Origin: Aquirhabdus parva | GTDB lineage: Bacteria > Pseudomonadota > Gammaproteobacteria > Pseudomonadales > Moraxellaceae | Reading direction: 5' to 3' | DNA length: 64,000 nt | NCBI RefSeq assembly: GCF_003351745.1 | Contig: NZ_CP031222.1 | Coordinates: forward strand, 1,904,207 to 1,968,206 | In this document: positions 17,917-26,027 of the stretch, piece after piece | Numbering within the stretch: position 1 is the stretch's first letter | Layout of the letters: the number at the start of each line of letters is the position of its first letter | Made by a program: the position numbers and the translations under genes | The notes under the pieces: model-generated | What the model saw: only the letters and a program-made list of their open reading frames with translations | The model's database searches: none | Told to the model about the DNA's origin: nothing

Positions 17917-18744
17917 TCAAGATTTTGATGCGTTGAATGTAACGCGCTGCTCAATGTGTTGCCTCACCCATTTCTTTTGTCGCTCACGCTGTAAAATTAA
18001 CGTACAGCTTCGATAAATGACTAACGCTGCAACGAAAAAATAAAAACCAACAAACATGAATAACAACGGTAAATACATCGACGCAGCCATTTTAGGTGCA
18101 GCCGTTAAGGTAAACGTAGAACCTTGATGTAAAGTATTCCACCATACGACCGAGTATTTAATGATCGGAATATTCACAGCACCTACGATCGATAGTATTG
18201 CGGCCGCCTTACCTTGATTTTCGGTGTGATCAAATGCATCAAACAATGCGACTACGCCTACATACAAAAATGCGAGCACCAGCATGCTTGTTAAACGTCC
18301 ATCCCACACCCAGTAAGTTCCCCAAGTGGGTTTGCCCCAGATTGCACCGGTCACCAATGCGAGCACACATAAAACCAGTCCAACTGGCGCAGCTGCTTGA
18401 GCAACAATTGCGGCTGTCTTAATCTTCCAGACCAGATGAATCACACCCAAAACCGCAAGTCCGAAATATATGGACAATGCCAGACTTGCTACAGGAACAT
18501 GAATAAAAATAATGCGATAGCTGTTGCCTTGCAAATAATCAGGGGGTGCTAAAGCAAGTCCCCAAACAGACCCAAGCAGAATGAGAATGGCTGCAACATA
18601 ACTGAGCCACGGCACCCAGCGACTGAAGGTTTGGTAGAAATACTGAGTTCCTACTGTCTGCAAAAAACCACTCCATAAACGACCAAGAAAATGTGGCTGC
18701 TTACGAATAGCATCTACTTTGGGTGTCAAATCTGGATCTGGCAT
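17917..18744 (-). CDS. ccmC: Haem-handling protein CcmC
   Basis: Integral membrane protein that loads haem onto CcmE. It has six hydrophobic segments and the tryptophan-rich WWD signature WGKPTWGTYWVWDGRLTS at residues 136-153, with the flanking conserved histidines His82 (FIHVP) and His206 (NTLHQG) as candidate haem ligands. The length of 275 residues includes a longer basic C-terminal tail than in E. coli (245). It is the third gene of the ccm operon, with a 75-nt gap after ccmB. Confidence 0.96.
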   Translation of the reverse strand: MPDPDLTPKVDAIRKQPHFLGRLWSGFLQTVGTQYFYQTFSRWVPWLSYVAAILILLGSVWGLALAPPDYLQGNSYRIIFIHVPVASLALSIYFGLAVLGVIHLVWKIKTAAIVAQAAAPVGLVLCVLALVTGAIWGKPTWGTYWVWDGRLTSMLVLAFLYVGVVALFDAFDHTENQGKAAAILSIVGAVNIPIIKYSVVWWNTLHQGSTFTLTAAPKMAASMYLPLLFMFVGFYFFVAALVIYRSCTLILQRERQKKWVRQHIEQRVTFNASKS

Positions 18745-18819
18745 ATAGGCTCGAACTTCCGATTATATCAAACAACAGTTTTGTTCATGTCTCTTGATCT
18801 TACAGACATCTGGTGACAG

Positions 18820-19515
18820 CTAAACAGATAATCTTAATGCACTCGCTATTGCAAACGGTAGAAATAGAACCGCTAAAATAAGTCCTGCGGCAAGCAGCGC
18901 TAAAATAGGAAGTACATCTCCCCCCGCGCGCAACACATCAACAGCACCCGTTGCAAAGATCAATATCGGTAACTGTAGAGGTAAGGAAATCAACGGTACA
19001 AGGATACTATTCGTACGTAACAATACTGTCAAAGCTGCTGCAACGCCTGCAAGCAAAGTTAAAACGGGTGTACCCAAAAATAGCGTTATTGCCAAAACGC
19101 TCGCCTCAGCCCCACTAAAGTCAAACAGGGGTATAGATAGCACGGATAAGATCACCAGTAAAAAGCCACCTGTTAACCAATGCACTATAACTTTGAATAG
19201 CACCCACAATGTCAATGAATGTCTGGCAATCACTATTTGTTCTAATGTGCCATCTTCGACATCATTGCGAAATAAGCTATCTACCCCAAGCAGCACAGAC
19301 AAAAGTGCCGCAATCCATATTGCCGCGGCACCAATTTGATGAAGCAACTTTAAGCCTGCACCTGCAGCCAAAGGAAATAAAACCAAAACCATGATAAAAA
19401 AAACAATCGCATGCAACCAGACACTTGGATTTCTAAACCGAAGTATCAATTCACGATAAAATATTGCACGAACAAAACGTAGTGTGAGGGTCGGTAAAGG
19501 GTGCATAGAGGACAT
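18820..19515 (-). CDS. ccmB: Haem exporter membrane subunit CcmB
   Basis: Membrane subunit of the CcmAB ABC module, which powers release of holo-CcmE from CcmCD. Its 231 residues contain about six membrane segments and the family-typical FYRELILRFRNPS start and FRNDVEDGTLEQ loop. Its start codon overlaps the ccmA stop by one nucleotide (TAATG), indicating translational coupling. Confidence 0.95.
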   Translation of the reverse strand: MSSMHPLPTLTLRFVRAIFYRELILRFRNPSVWLHAIVFFIMVLVLFPLAAGAGLKLLHQIGAAAIWIAALLSVLLGVDSLFRNDVEDGTLEQIVIARHSLTLWVLFKVIVHWLTGGFLLVILSVLSIPLFDFSGAEASVLAITLFLGTPVLTLLAGVAAALTVLLRTNSILVPLISLPLQLPILIFATGAVDVLRAGGDVLPILALLAAGLILAVLFLPFAIASALRLSV

Positions 19516-20237
19516 TAAATACGATCCTCATTCGATAAAAGCGAATCATCCTCTATGAATGCTGACGCAGAATATTCTGCTAAGTTCAGTATCTGACACG
19601 GTATCGTTAACGACTGGTGACTCGTCAAAATCACACGTCCACCTCTTTTTGTATGTGCTTGTAGCTGCTGGCATAGACGCTCGACCATCACTTGATCTAA
19701 AGCAGTCAACGGTTCATCTAGCAGCCACAGCTCACTTGAGAGAGATGTCAACCAAAGTCTGGCCAATGCAACCCTGCGTTTCTGACCTGATGACAACTGT
19801 GCTACAGGGGTATCTTCATAACCAACCAAACCAACCGCTTCAAGTGCACTAGGCAATTGAATCAACGTTTCTGAATTCAATGCATGTAAAAATTCTAAAT
19901 TCTGTCGTACAGATAACGTACTATTGATTCCCATCCTATGCCCTATATAAAGCACGGGCCACGCACTGGGTTTTGCATCTGCCCACAATAAAGTTGATCC
20001 GCCTACCACAGGCAGTAAACCCGCGAGCATCATCAACAACGTTGTTTTCCCAGCACCGTTATGTCCTTGAACATGAAGAATCTGCCCAGATTCGACAGTA
20101 AAGTCTAACGGATCAGACAATAAGAGATCCCCCCTCACGATCTGCAAGTTTTTGGCGATCAGAGAATCAGATCGCCATGAATGATGAGGTTGCAGTTCAG
20201 AGGGTGAAAATTCAGTTGAAGAGATTAGATCTGTCAA
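19515..20237 (-). CDS. ccmA: Haem exporter ATP-binding protein CcmA
   Basis: Cytoplasmic ATPase of the CcmAB complex. Walker A GHNGAGKTT is at residues 58-66, the signature LSSGQKRR at 148-155 and Walker B LWLLDEPLTALD ends at 181. The frame opens with TTG at 20237 and no ATG lies before the Walker A region, so either the TTG is used with a weak ribosome-binding site or a shorter non-ATG start applies; about 25 N-terminal residues are extra compared with E. coli CcmA. It is the first gene of ccmABCDE and divergent from dedA. Confidence 0.92.
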   Translation of the reverse strand: MTDLISSTEFSPSELQPHHSWRSDSLIAKNLQIVRGDLLLSDPLDFTVESGQILHVQGHNGAGKTTLLMMLAGLLPVVGGSTLLWADAKPSAWPVLYIGHRMGINSTLSVRQNLEFLHALNSETLIQLPSALEAVGLVGYEDTPVAQLSSGQKRRVALARLWLTSLSSELWLLDEPLTALDQVMVERLCQQLQAHTKRGGRVILTSHQSLTIPCQILNLAEYSASAFIEDDSLLSNEDRI

Positions 20238-20464
20238 AAAACACCATAATCAAGAATGAATGAAATATCAGCATATTGTCCTAATTATAGCCTAAGCCCT
20301 TTATGATAAAGTACAAGAAAGAAAGTGTGAAAAGATGATCTGTAATCTACAATACTTTTTTTACGCAGAACTCGTTTTTTTAGATTTTTATATTCTAATC
20401 AGAAACATTTAATCGTAAGACAGAGATATATCCGCTTATTTTTTCTTTTTGAGTAATTGCATTT

Positions 20465-21103
20465 ATGCCCCTTATCGATTTTATCCTGCACATTGACCAG
20501 CATCTCAAAGAGTTTATCAATCAATACGGCACATGGGTTTATGCCGCTATTTTTTTGATTATTTTTTGCGAAACTGGGCTTGTCTTTATGCCCTTCTTGC
20601 CCGGCGATAACTTACTTTTTGCTGCGGGTGCTTTAGCTGCGATCGGTCAACTGGATCCTTGGCTCATTAGCGGTGTTTTAGGATCCGCAGCGATTATTGG
20701 AGACAGCACCAACTATTGGATCGGTCGTAAGTATGGGACACGTTTATTTAGTGAAACACGTAGATTCCCCAGTCGTAAACACCTCGCAACCGCTGAGGCC
20801 TTCTTCCAGAAGCATGGTGGAAAATCTGTTTTAATAGGTCGCTTTATGCCTTTTATTAGAACTTTTACGCCTTTTGTAGCAGGTATGAGTACCATGCCCT
20901 ACCTGCGCTTTCTCGCATTTAGCGTTTCGGGCACTATTCTTTGGGTAGGAACTTTGGTTCCAGCAGGTTATTTTCTAGGACAACTCCCCTTTGTTAAAGA
21001 GAATTTAACATTAATTGTGTTGATTATTATTGGTTTATCCTTGCTTCCCCTGTTTATTCAAGGTGCTCGACATTATTTGGCAAAACGTCGCTCAAATACT
21101 TAA
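20465..21103 (+). CDS. DedA family membrane protein
   Basis: Integral membrane protein of the DedA/SNARE-associated family, whose characterised members are linked to undecaprenyl-phosphate or phospholipid flipping and to envelope homeostasis. The sequence shows FCETGLVFMPFLPGD (residues 34-48), the amphipathic re-entrant region with GDSTNYWIGRKYG, and the conserved GRFMPFIRTFTPFVAGMS (from about residue 124) with its essential Arg residues. Length 212 is typical. It stands alone and is followed by a hairpin. Confidence 0.92.
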   Translation: MPLIDFILHIDQHLKEFINQYGTWVYAAIFLIIFCETGLVFMPFLPGDNLLFAAGALAAIGQLDPWLISGVLGSAAIIGDSTNYWIGRKYGTRLFSETRRFPSRKHLATAEAFFQKHGGKSVLIGRFMPFIRTFTPFVAGMSTMPYLRFLAFSVSGTILWVGTLVPAGYFLGQLPFVKENLTLIVLIIIGLSLLPLFIQGARHYLAKRRSNT

Positions 21104-21119
21104 GTTCAACGCTCCATCT

Positions 21120-21152
21120 CACGCTACACCCTCTAAGGCAGGATGTAGCGTG
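21120..21152 (+). terminator. Hairpin after dedA, possible terminator
   Basis: A perfect 9-bp stem, CACGCTACA (21120-21128) with TGTAGCGTG (21144-21152), and a 15-nt loop. The tail TAAGAATAATAA is AT-rich but not a T-run, so termination is only likely. Confidence 0.5.
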
Positions 21153-21392
21153 TAAGAATAATAATCTATAGTCCTCGATTTCAGTAAAAACCTATTGCTG
21201 TAACCTATCCGCGCCCCTCTCAATTGACTCAGTTCGCAAGAAAAGCATTTCTACAGCCAATGAAAATGAATTGTTCTATGCTAATCTCCATCTATTAAGA
21301 CTGAACAAGGATTGAGAATTCAGCTACTACAAATCTGATCCTCAAACCCATGTACTTATTTTCAATAATGATGACTAACGCGCTGATTCAGG

Positions 21393-22406
21393 ATGAACTT
21401 CATGGCTCTTTCACTACGTAAACTTGCAATCTCAATCGCTTTTATCATTCCCGTCATGACGGCGACTCTCCCTGTCGTTCATGCAGCAACTGACTTTCAA
21501 AGTATCCTCAACGAAGAACGTGCTTGGGCAGGTTTCACATCAAAACGTGTTACTGCTGGAGATGTGGACTGGGCTTATTCTGAAGGCGGTGACCCTAGCA
21601 AACCTACGATCTTGTTGGTACATGGCTTGGGTGGTAGTCGTGATAACTGGAACCGGGTCGCCCATCATTTAACACCGTATTATCATGTGGTTGCCGTAGA
21701 TCTCCCTGCGAGTGGCGAAACCAAAATTGCGGCGACTTATGACCTCCAGCCTGCGACGATGACAGAATCACTACGTCGTTTTGTCGAGACCATTCATATT
21801 GAGAAGAACCTTAATATCGCAGGTCACTCCATGGGCGGTTCCATCGCAGGTCTATACGCCAGCCTCTACTTTAGCGACACACAAAGCCTACTGTTAGTTG
21901 ATACTGCCGGTGTGTATGCCACAACTAAAAGTCCATATTTGAAAGATCCATCCCTGCTGCGTAACTTTGTCGTTCGTAAGCCCGGCGATCTTAAAAACGT
22001 ACTCAAAATAGCAATGCAAGATGCGCCATTCATTCCGAAAGATATTTTTGATGGTCAAGAAAAAGTTATGATTGGTCAGGCAGCGACGATGTCGATCCTT
22101 GTCGATAAACTAATTGAACTCAATAAATCCTATACACCTGACTCCTTTGCAACTGTAGTGAAGTCGATTGAAGCACCGACACTGGTCATTTGGGGCAAAC
22201 AAGATCAGATCGTTGATGTTGGTGTCGTCCCTGAACTGATGAGCTCACTAAAAGACAAACGTCCCCCAGTGATTCTCGATAATGTTGGACACACGCCAAT
22301 CTTGGAAGCAGAACAACTTGTGGTTCAAGCCTATCTGCCCTTTTTGGCCAAAGCCATTGCAACACCAAACAAATTTGCCGCTGCACCCGCACCAGCAGCA
22401 AAATAA
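21393..22406 (+). CDS. Secreted alpha/beta hydrolase (lipase/esterase-like)
   Basis: Serine hydrolase of the alpha/beta fold, resembling the Lip1/Lip3-type esterases of Moraxella and Psychrobacter. A signal peptide covers residues 1-31 (cut after Ala-x-Ala near VVHA). The oxyanion motif HGLGG is at 77-81, the nucleophile elbow GHSMGG has Ser146, the acid is Asp271 (WGKQDQ), and the base is His300 (VGHTP). The tail ends in an Ala/Pro-rich stretch. Substrate is not determined by sequence; monoacylglycerol or short acyl esters are possible. It is monocistronic with its own strong terminator. Confidence 0.88.
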   Translation: MNFMALSLRKLAISIAFIIPVMTATLPVVHAATDFQSILNEERAWAGFTSKRVTAGDVDWAYSEGGDPSKPTILLVHGLGGSRDNWNRVAHHLTPYYHVVAVDLPASGETKIAATYDLQPATMTESLRRFVETIHIEKNLNIAGHSMGGSIAGLYASLYFSDTQSLLLVDTAGVYATTKSPYLKDPSLLRNFVVRKPGDLKNVLKIAMQDAPFIPKDIFDGQEKVMIGQAATMSILVDKLIELNKSYTPDSFATVVKSIEAPTLVIWGKQDQIVDVGVVPELMSSLKDKRPPVILDNVGHTPILEAEQLVVQAYLPFLAKAIATPNKFAAAPAPAAK

Positions 22407-22425
22407 GGTTGCGATCGAATCTATT

Positions 22426-22455
22426 CAAAGGCAGCCTTTCATAAGGCTGCCTTTG
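22426..22455 (+). terminator. Intrinsic terminator after the alpha/beta hydrolase gene
   Basis: A perfect 11-bp stem, CAAAGGCAGCC (22426-22436) with GGCTGCCTTTG (22445-22455), and an 8-nt loop. The T-run is short (CTTTG). Confidence 0.75.
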
Positions 22456-22525
22456 CGTTAGTATTCATGATTTGTTACTGTCAACCTCACCTATAATTTA
22501 TAAATTTATCCAAGGAAAACATGCC

Positions 22526-23536
22526 ATGACATCATCAAAGTTAAGTCCAAAAGCAGAAGCTCTTCTCAATGCACATGTGGAACATACGATTGCACAACTA
22601 CAAAACTTTGATGTCATCCGTGCAGAAGTTGCCGCCCTCTTTGAGCAATTACTTGAAACTCCGCTTTCAACACTGGTCCCTTTAGACATTATTCAACGTA
22701 TCGCTAAAGAGCGCGTACTTGATATTGCTCCCAGTAATCAACTCCGCACTGAAATCGCTAATATTGTTAAAGACGCCCTAAAAAATCCTGAAGGCAAAAA
22801 TACACTAATCTCTGATTTGGTTCCTGATGCTACAGCTGAAGTCGTAATCAATCTGATTGCCAATGAAACAGACAAACGTAATCAACTGATTCATCAAATT
22901 TTTAGTAATCCTGCAACTGGCGAAATTTTATCAACGACGATTAGTCATGCGATTAAAGACTATATGGAGAACAACGTCGTCACAAAAAAAATACCGGGTG
23001 CATCCTCGCTGATGAAATTAGGCAAAGGGGTATTAGAAAGAGCGACTGATAGCAATCTGGATGACGCTCTGCAAAACTATCTTTCTCGTAACATTCGTAA
23101 CATCATGAACATCAGTGAGAAAAAAACCAAGGAACAGCTAGGCAGTAAGCAAGTGCATCGTATCGCCGCGGAAGTCTGGTCAACCATTAAAAAGAAACCC
23201 GCTTCTATTGCGGGAAAATTTGTTGATGATCCAACCGTCGACGCAGCATCGCATTTGATTGTTGTCATCTGGAATCATATTCGCACCGGTAAATATGTAC
23301 AATCCATCGTTGCTGAAGGCACTGCTGGCTGGTATGCACGTAATAGCAACCGCAGTATCGTTGAACTCTTATCCGATGTGAATGTCACACCAGACTTTAT
23401 TGTTGCTGAACTTGAACCGTCTCTTAAAACAACCATCAAACACCTTGCCGATAATGGGTATCTGAAAACGCGCATTGAACCTTTATTACGCCTGTTTTAT
23501 ACCTCAACAGAAGCCCATGCCATTCTAAAAGACTAA
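22526..23536 (+). CDS. Conserved-looking helical protein of unknown function
   Basis: Not recognised. A 336-residue protein without signal peptide or clear membrane helix. It is predicted by eye to be almost wholly alpha-helical, with many Ile/Leu/Ala heptad-like stretches and alternating acidic and basic patches. The ATG at 22526 is chosen because AAGGA lies about 10 nt upstream; an earlier ATG at 22519 hits a stop after two codons, and a longer frame from 22472 lacks a ribosome-binding site. The C-terminal third (about residues 260-336) has a repeated SxVxxxLEP plan. It stands alone between two terminators, so its neighbours give no clue. Confidence 0.75.
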   Translation: MTSSKLSPKAEALLNAHVEHTIAQLQNFDVIRAEVAALFEQLLETPLSTLVPLDIIQRIAKERVLDIAPSNQLRTEIANIVKDALKNPEGKNTLISDLVPDATAEVVINLIANETDKRNQLIHQIFSNPATGEILSTTISHAIKDYMENNVVTKKIPGASSLMKLGKGVLERATDSNLDDALQNYLSRNIRNIMNISEKKTKEQLGSKQVHRIAAEVWSTIKKKPASIAGKFVDDPTVDAASHLIVVIWNHIRTGKYVQSIVAEGTAGWYARNSNRSIVELLSDVNVTPDFIVAELEPSLKTTIKHLADNGYLKTRIEPLLRLFYTSTEAHAILKD

Positions 23537-23575
23537 GTCTTTATTGGTAGCCATCTCTGCCAAAGACTTTTATGA

Positions 23576-23611
23576 CATCGAGTAGCCTAGTGTTACTCGA
23601 TGTTTTATTTT
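23576..23611 (+). terminator. Intrinsic terminator after the unknown helical protein gene
   Basis: A perfect 9-bp stem, CATCGAGTA (23576-23584) with TACTCGATG (23594-23602), a 9-nt loop, then TTTTATTTT. Confidence 0.85.
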
Positions 23612-23727
23612 GCATTTTGATTGTATTCTCCGCGTATAGACACAACATATCTCTCAGACTGGTTCATTTCACTTTATAATCGAAGCGAAATACACTGCCA
23701 ATTTCAAACACTTCATGGAGTAGTTTT

Positions 23728-24261
23728 ATGTCGTCTCTGGTTAATCAAGTTCGCGACTTACTCGCCGTTGAAAAACTTAATTTTGACGAACCAGATCTGC
23801 CAACACATCCTGATAGTGAACCCATTGCGACATTTCGTATGCCTGTCCGCGGTCTGCATGGTGAATGGATTTGTATTGTTCGTGTCTTTCCTGAAAGTCA
23901 GCGTTTATTAGTCTACAGCATACTGCCCGAAAGCGTTCCGCTTGAACAACGCCCTCGCCTTGCTGAACTGTTTGTGCGTATCAACTACGGCTTGGTTTTA
24001 GGTAACTTTGAAATGGACTGGGAAGATGGCGAAGTCCGCTATAAAACCAGCATGGATGTTGAAGGTCTGGAACCCACGCCAACTCTATTACGCAATCTTA
24101 TTTTTAGTAACTTCTTTAGTACGGATCGTTATTTCGATGTGATTGGAGAATCAATCCATACCGACTTGAACTTAGCTGAATTACTTGCGGCAGCAGAAGA
24201 TTCTGATGAGATTGAAGATGTCAGACGTGGTTTTGATTTGGTCGATGATTCCGTGCATTGA
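23728..24261 (+). CDS. YbjN domain-containing protein
   Basis: A 177-residue acidic cytoplasmic protein that matches the YbjN-like fold (related to type III secretion chaperones). It has an alternating beta pattern in the first 75 residues (GEWICIVRVFPESQRLLVYSIL), followed by PLEQRPRLAELFVRINYGL, a typical YbjN helix with Asn, and the FEMDWEDGEVRYKTS beta hairpin. E. coli YbjN overexpression affects motility and stress genes, but the molecular function of the family is not established. The gene is monocistronic and converges on lpxH through a long hairpin. Confidence 0.8.
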   Translation: MSSLVNQVRDLLAVEKLNFDEPDLPTHPDSEPIATFRMPVRGLHGEWICIVRVFPESQRLLVYSILPESVPLEQRPRLAELFVRINYGLVLGNFEMDWEDGEVRYKTSMDVEGLEPTPTLLRNLIFSNFFSTDRYFDVIGESIHTDLNLAELLAAAEDSDEIEDVRRGFDLVDDSVH

Positions 24262-24272
24262 GAAATACTGTG

Positions 24273-24314
24273 TATGATTTTAATGTGGGCACACCCAACC
24301 ACATTAAAATCATA
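24273..24314. terminator. Long hairpin between the converging ybjN-like gene and lpxH
   Basis: A perfect 16-bp stem (24273-24288 with 24299-24314) and a 10-nt loop. There is no extended T-run on either side, but the AT-rich lower stem and the convergent position support a shared terminator. Confidence 0.7.
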
Positions 24315-24318
24315 TGAA

Positions 24319-25059
24319 TTAGAACTTAAACTCTTCTAACCTTAAACCGGCATCATCCAGCCAGCCAATCACGGCCACACCAGCTTGTGTCGTACTATTG
24401 ACTCGCCAATCCCCCAACACATAACGACGCTTCGTCTGGCCATCCTCACCGACTAACTCATGTACCTCAGGGCGGTGGGTATGACCATGAATCATCCCAT
24501 CTGCATCGCCAATAACACGGACCACTTCATTGGGTTCAACATCCACGATATTACTGGGATTATTGGCATGACTCATCTGGCTTCGCATACGAATCATCGC
24601 TGCCAATTGACGACGTGTATCAAGCGGCTGAGTGAGCATGCCTCTGAGCCAATCAGGATTACGACTCATCACTCGGAACTGCTGGTAAGCTACGTCGGTT
24701 GTGCAAAGCGCGTCGCCATGCTCGATACGCAGTGTTAAACCATGTTCAACGATAGTAATCCGTTCAGGTAATAACTGACCACCAAAACGATTTAAGAAAT
24801 CCTGCCCTAACGCAAAATCTCGATTGCCATGCTGTACCCAAATCTGTACGCCGCGTGCAGTCAGAGGCTTTAGTGGTTCTGTAATTTGATTTAGCCAAGG
24901 ATCATCATCATCATCACCGACCCATGATTCGAACCAATCACCCAAAATATATAACGCATCAATCTCTTGACCAAAACGAGCAATGAGCGCTAAAAAACCT
25001 TCGGTCAAACGAGGCTCGTCATTGGATAAATGCAGATCGGCGATAAACAGGGTCTTCAT
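24319..25059 (-). CDS. lpxH: UDP-2,3-diacylglucosamine diphosphatase
   Basis: Mn-dependent metallophosphoesterase that cleaves UDP-2,3-diacylglucosamine to lipid X in lipid A synthesis, acting peripherally at the inner membrane. The metal ligands are at the same positions as in E. coli LpxH: Asp8 and His10 (ADLHLS), Asp41 (LGDWFE), Asn79 (HGNRDF) and His114 (IEHGD), with HGHTHRP at 191-197. Length 246 fits. It is transcribed in the same direction as ppiB but behind the ppiB terminator. Confidence 0.96.
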   Translation of the reverse strand: MKTLFIADLHLSNDEPRLTEGFLALIARFGQEIDALYILGDWFESWVGDDDDDPWLNQITEPLKPLTARGVQIWVQHGNRDFALGQDFLNRFGGQLLPERITIVEHGLTLRIEHGDALCTTDVAYQQFRVMSRNPDWLRGMLTQPLDTRRQLAAMIRMRSQMSHANNPSNIVDVEPNEVVRVIGDADGMIHGHTHRPEVHELVGEDGQTKRRYVLGDWRVNSTTQAGVAVIGWLDDAGLRLEEFKF

Positions 25060-25111
25060 AGATTAAGTTTCATAAAAGAGAAAACGTTATAGCGATTTCT
25101 AGAGAAAGCGC

Positions 25112-25140
25112 CACATAAAACAAAGCAGCCCGAAGGCTGC
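25112..25140 (-). terminator. Intrinsic terminator of ppiB
   Basis: GCAGCC and GGCTGC (25125-25140) close a 4-nt loop that reads TTCG on the minus strand, followed by TTTGTTTT. Confidence 0.85.
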
Positions 25141-25200
25141 CGTATTTTAGACTAACATACACATCAATAGTGCATATTGTTCAAGCAAATCGTTAAACGA

Positions 25201-25710
25201 TTACGCTGGCAATACCGTTGCAGTTTTAATCACAACGTTTGTCAGTGGCACATCACCATGACCACCTTTATTACCGGTTTTAACCCCTTCGATCTGTTTG
25301 ACGATATCCAGACCTGAAGTGACTTTACCAAATACGGCATAGCCCCAACCTTGTGAAGTTTTGCTTGAATGGTTCAAGAATGCATTATTTTTTGCATTGA
25401 TAAAGAATTGTGCACTTGCTGAGTGTGGGTCGCTAGTACGCGCCATCGCAATTGTGCCTTCTTCATTTTTCAAACCATTGTCAGCTTCGTTATCAACAAG
25501 ATGTGGCGCTGGTTTTTGGCTGAAGTTTTCATCAAAACCACCCCCCTGGATCATGAAGTCACGAATAACACGATGGAAAATAGTGCCATTATAATGACCA
25601 TTGTTTACATATTTCAGGAAGTTAGCAACCGTATTCGGTGCCTTTTCTTGATTAAGTTCAACAACAATCTTACCAGCGGTTGTATCAAATTCGACTTGTG
25701 GGTTTGCCAT
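25201..25710 (-). CDS. ppiB: Peptidyl-prolyl cis-trans isomerase B (cyclophilin)
   Basis: Cytoplasmic cyclophilin that accelerates prolyl isomerisation during folding. The catalytic segment FHRVIRDFMIQGG is at residues 45-57, with NFSQKPAPHLVDNE and the AMART and SAQFFI blocks following. No signal peptide is present, which argues for PpiB over periplasmic PpiA. Length is 169 residues, with GGAG as ribosome-binding site. It is divergent from glnS over a 317-nt spacer. Confidence 0.95.
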   Translation of the reverse strand: MANPQVEFDTTAGKIVVELNQEKAPNTVANFLKYVNNGHYNGTIFHRVIRDFMIQGGGFDENFSQKPAPHLVDNEADNGLKNEEGTIAMARTSDPHSASAQFFINAKNNAFLNHSSKTSQGWGYAVFGKVTSGLDIVKQIEGVKTGNKGGHGDVPLTNVVIKTATVLPA

Positions 25711-26027
25711 GCTTTATTACTCCAAAAAGCAGTAGGGAAATTGGTTGAGGCTAGGGTAATCAAACGGTAGACTATGCAGCAAGCTAAACTTGCAATTATT
25801 TACAGCTATTTTATAGGTATTTTGCAGTTTTAGTGGGAGTTCACAGGATATAAGTATCGATTGACGATAAACTATACGTTTTATGTCATTGTTTGATTTA
25901 TGCTGTTTTGCTCGCTGATCCTGATCGCCTCCTATCGACATCACCGAGCTTGAACTCCTATAGACCCACCCACATTATTTCCAAGAGAAGTTTGTGGATG
26001 GTTGTTTTTCTTTTTTAACCTTAAGTA
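25711..26027. other. Divergent intergenic region between ppiB and glnS
   Basis: A 317-nt AT-rich spacer with no supported gene. The ppiB ribosome-binding site GGAG is visible at its left end. A TTGACG at about 25860 with a TATGTC 15 nt later is the best glnS promoter candidate, but its spacing is short. A small CAAGCTAAACTTG palindrome lies at 25780-25792. Confidence 0.4.
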
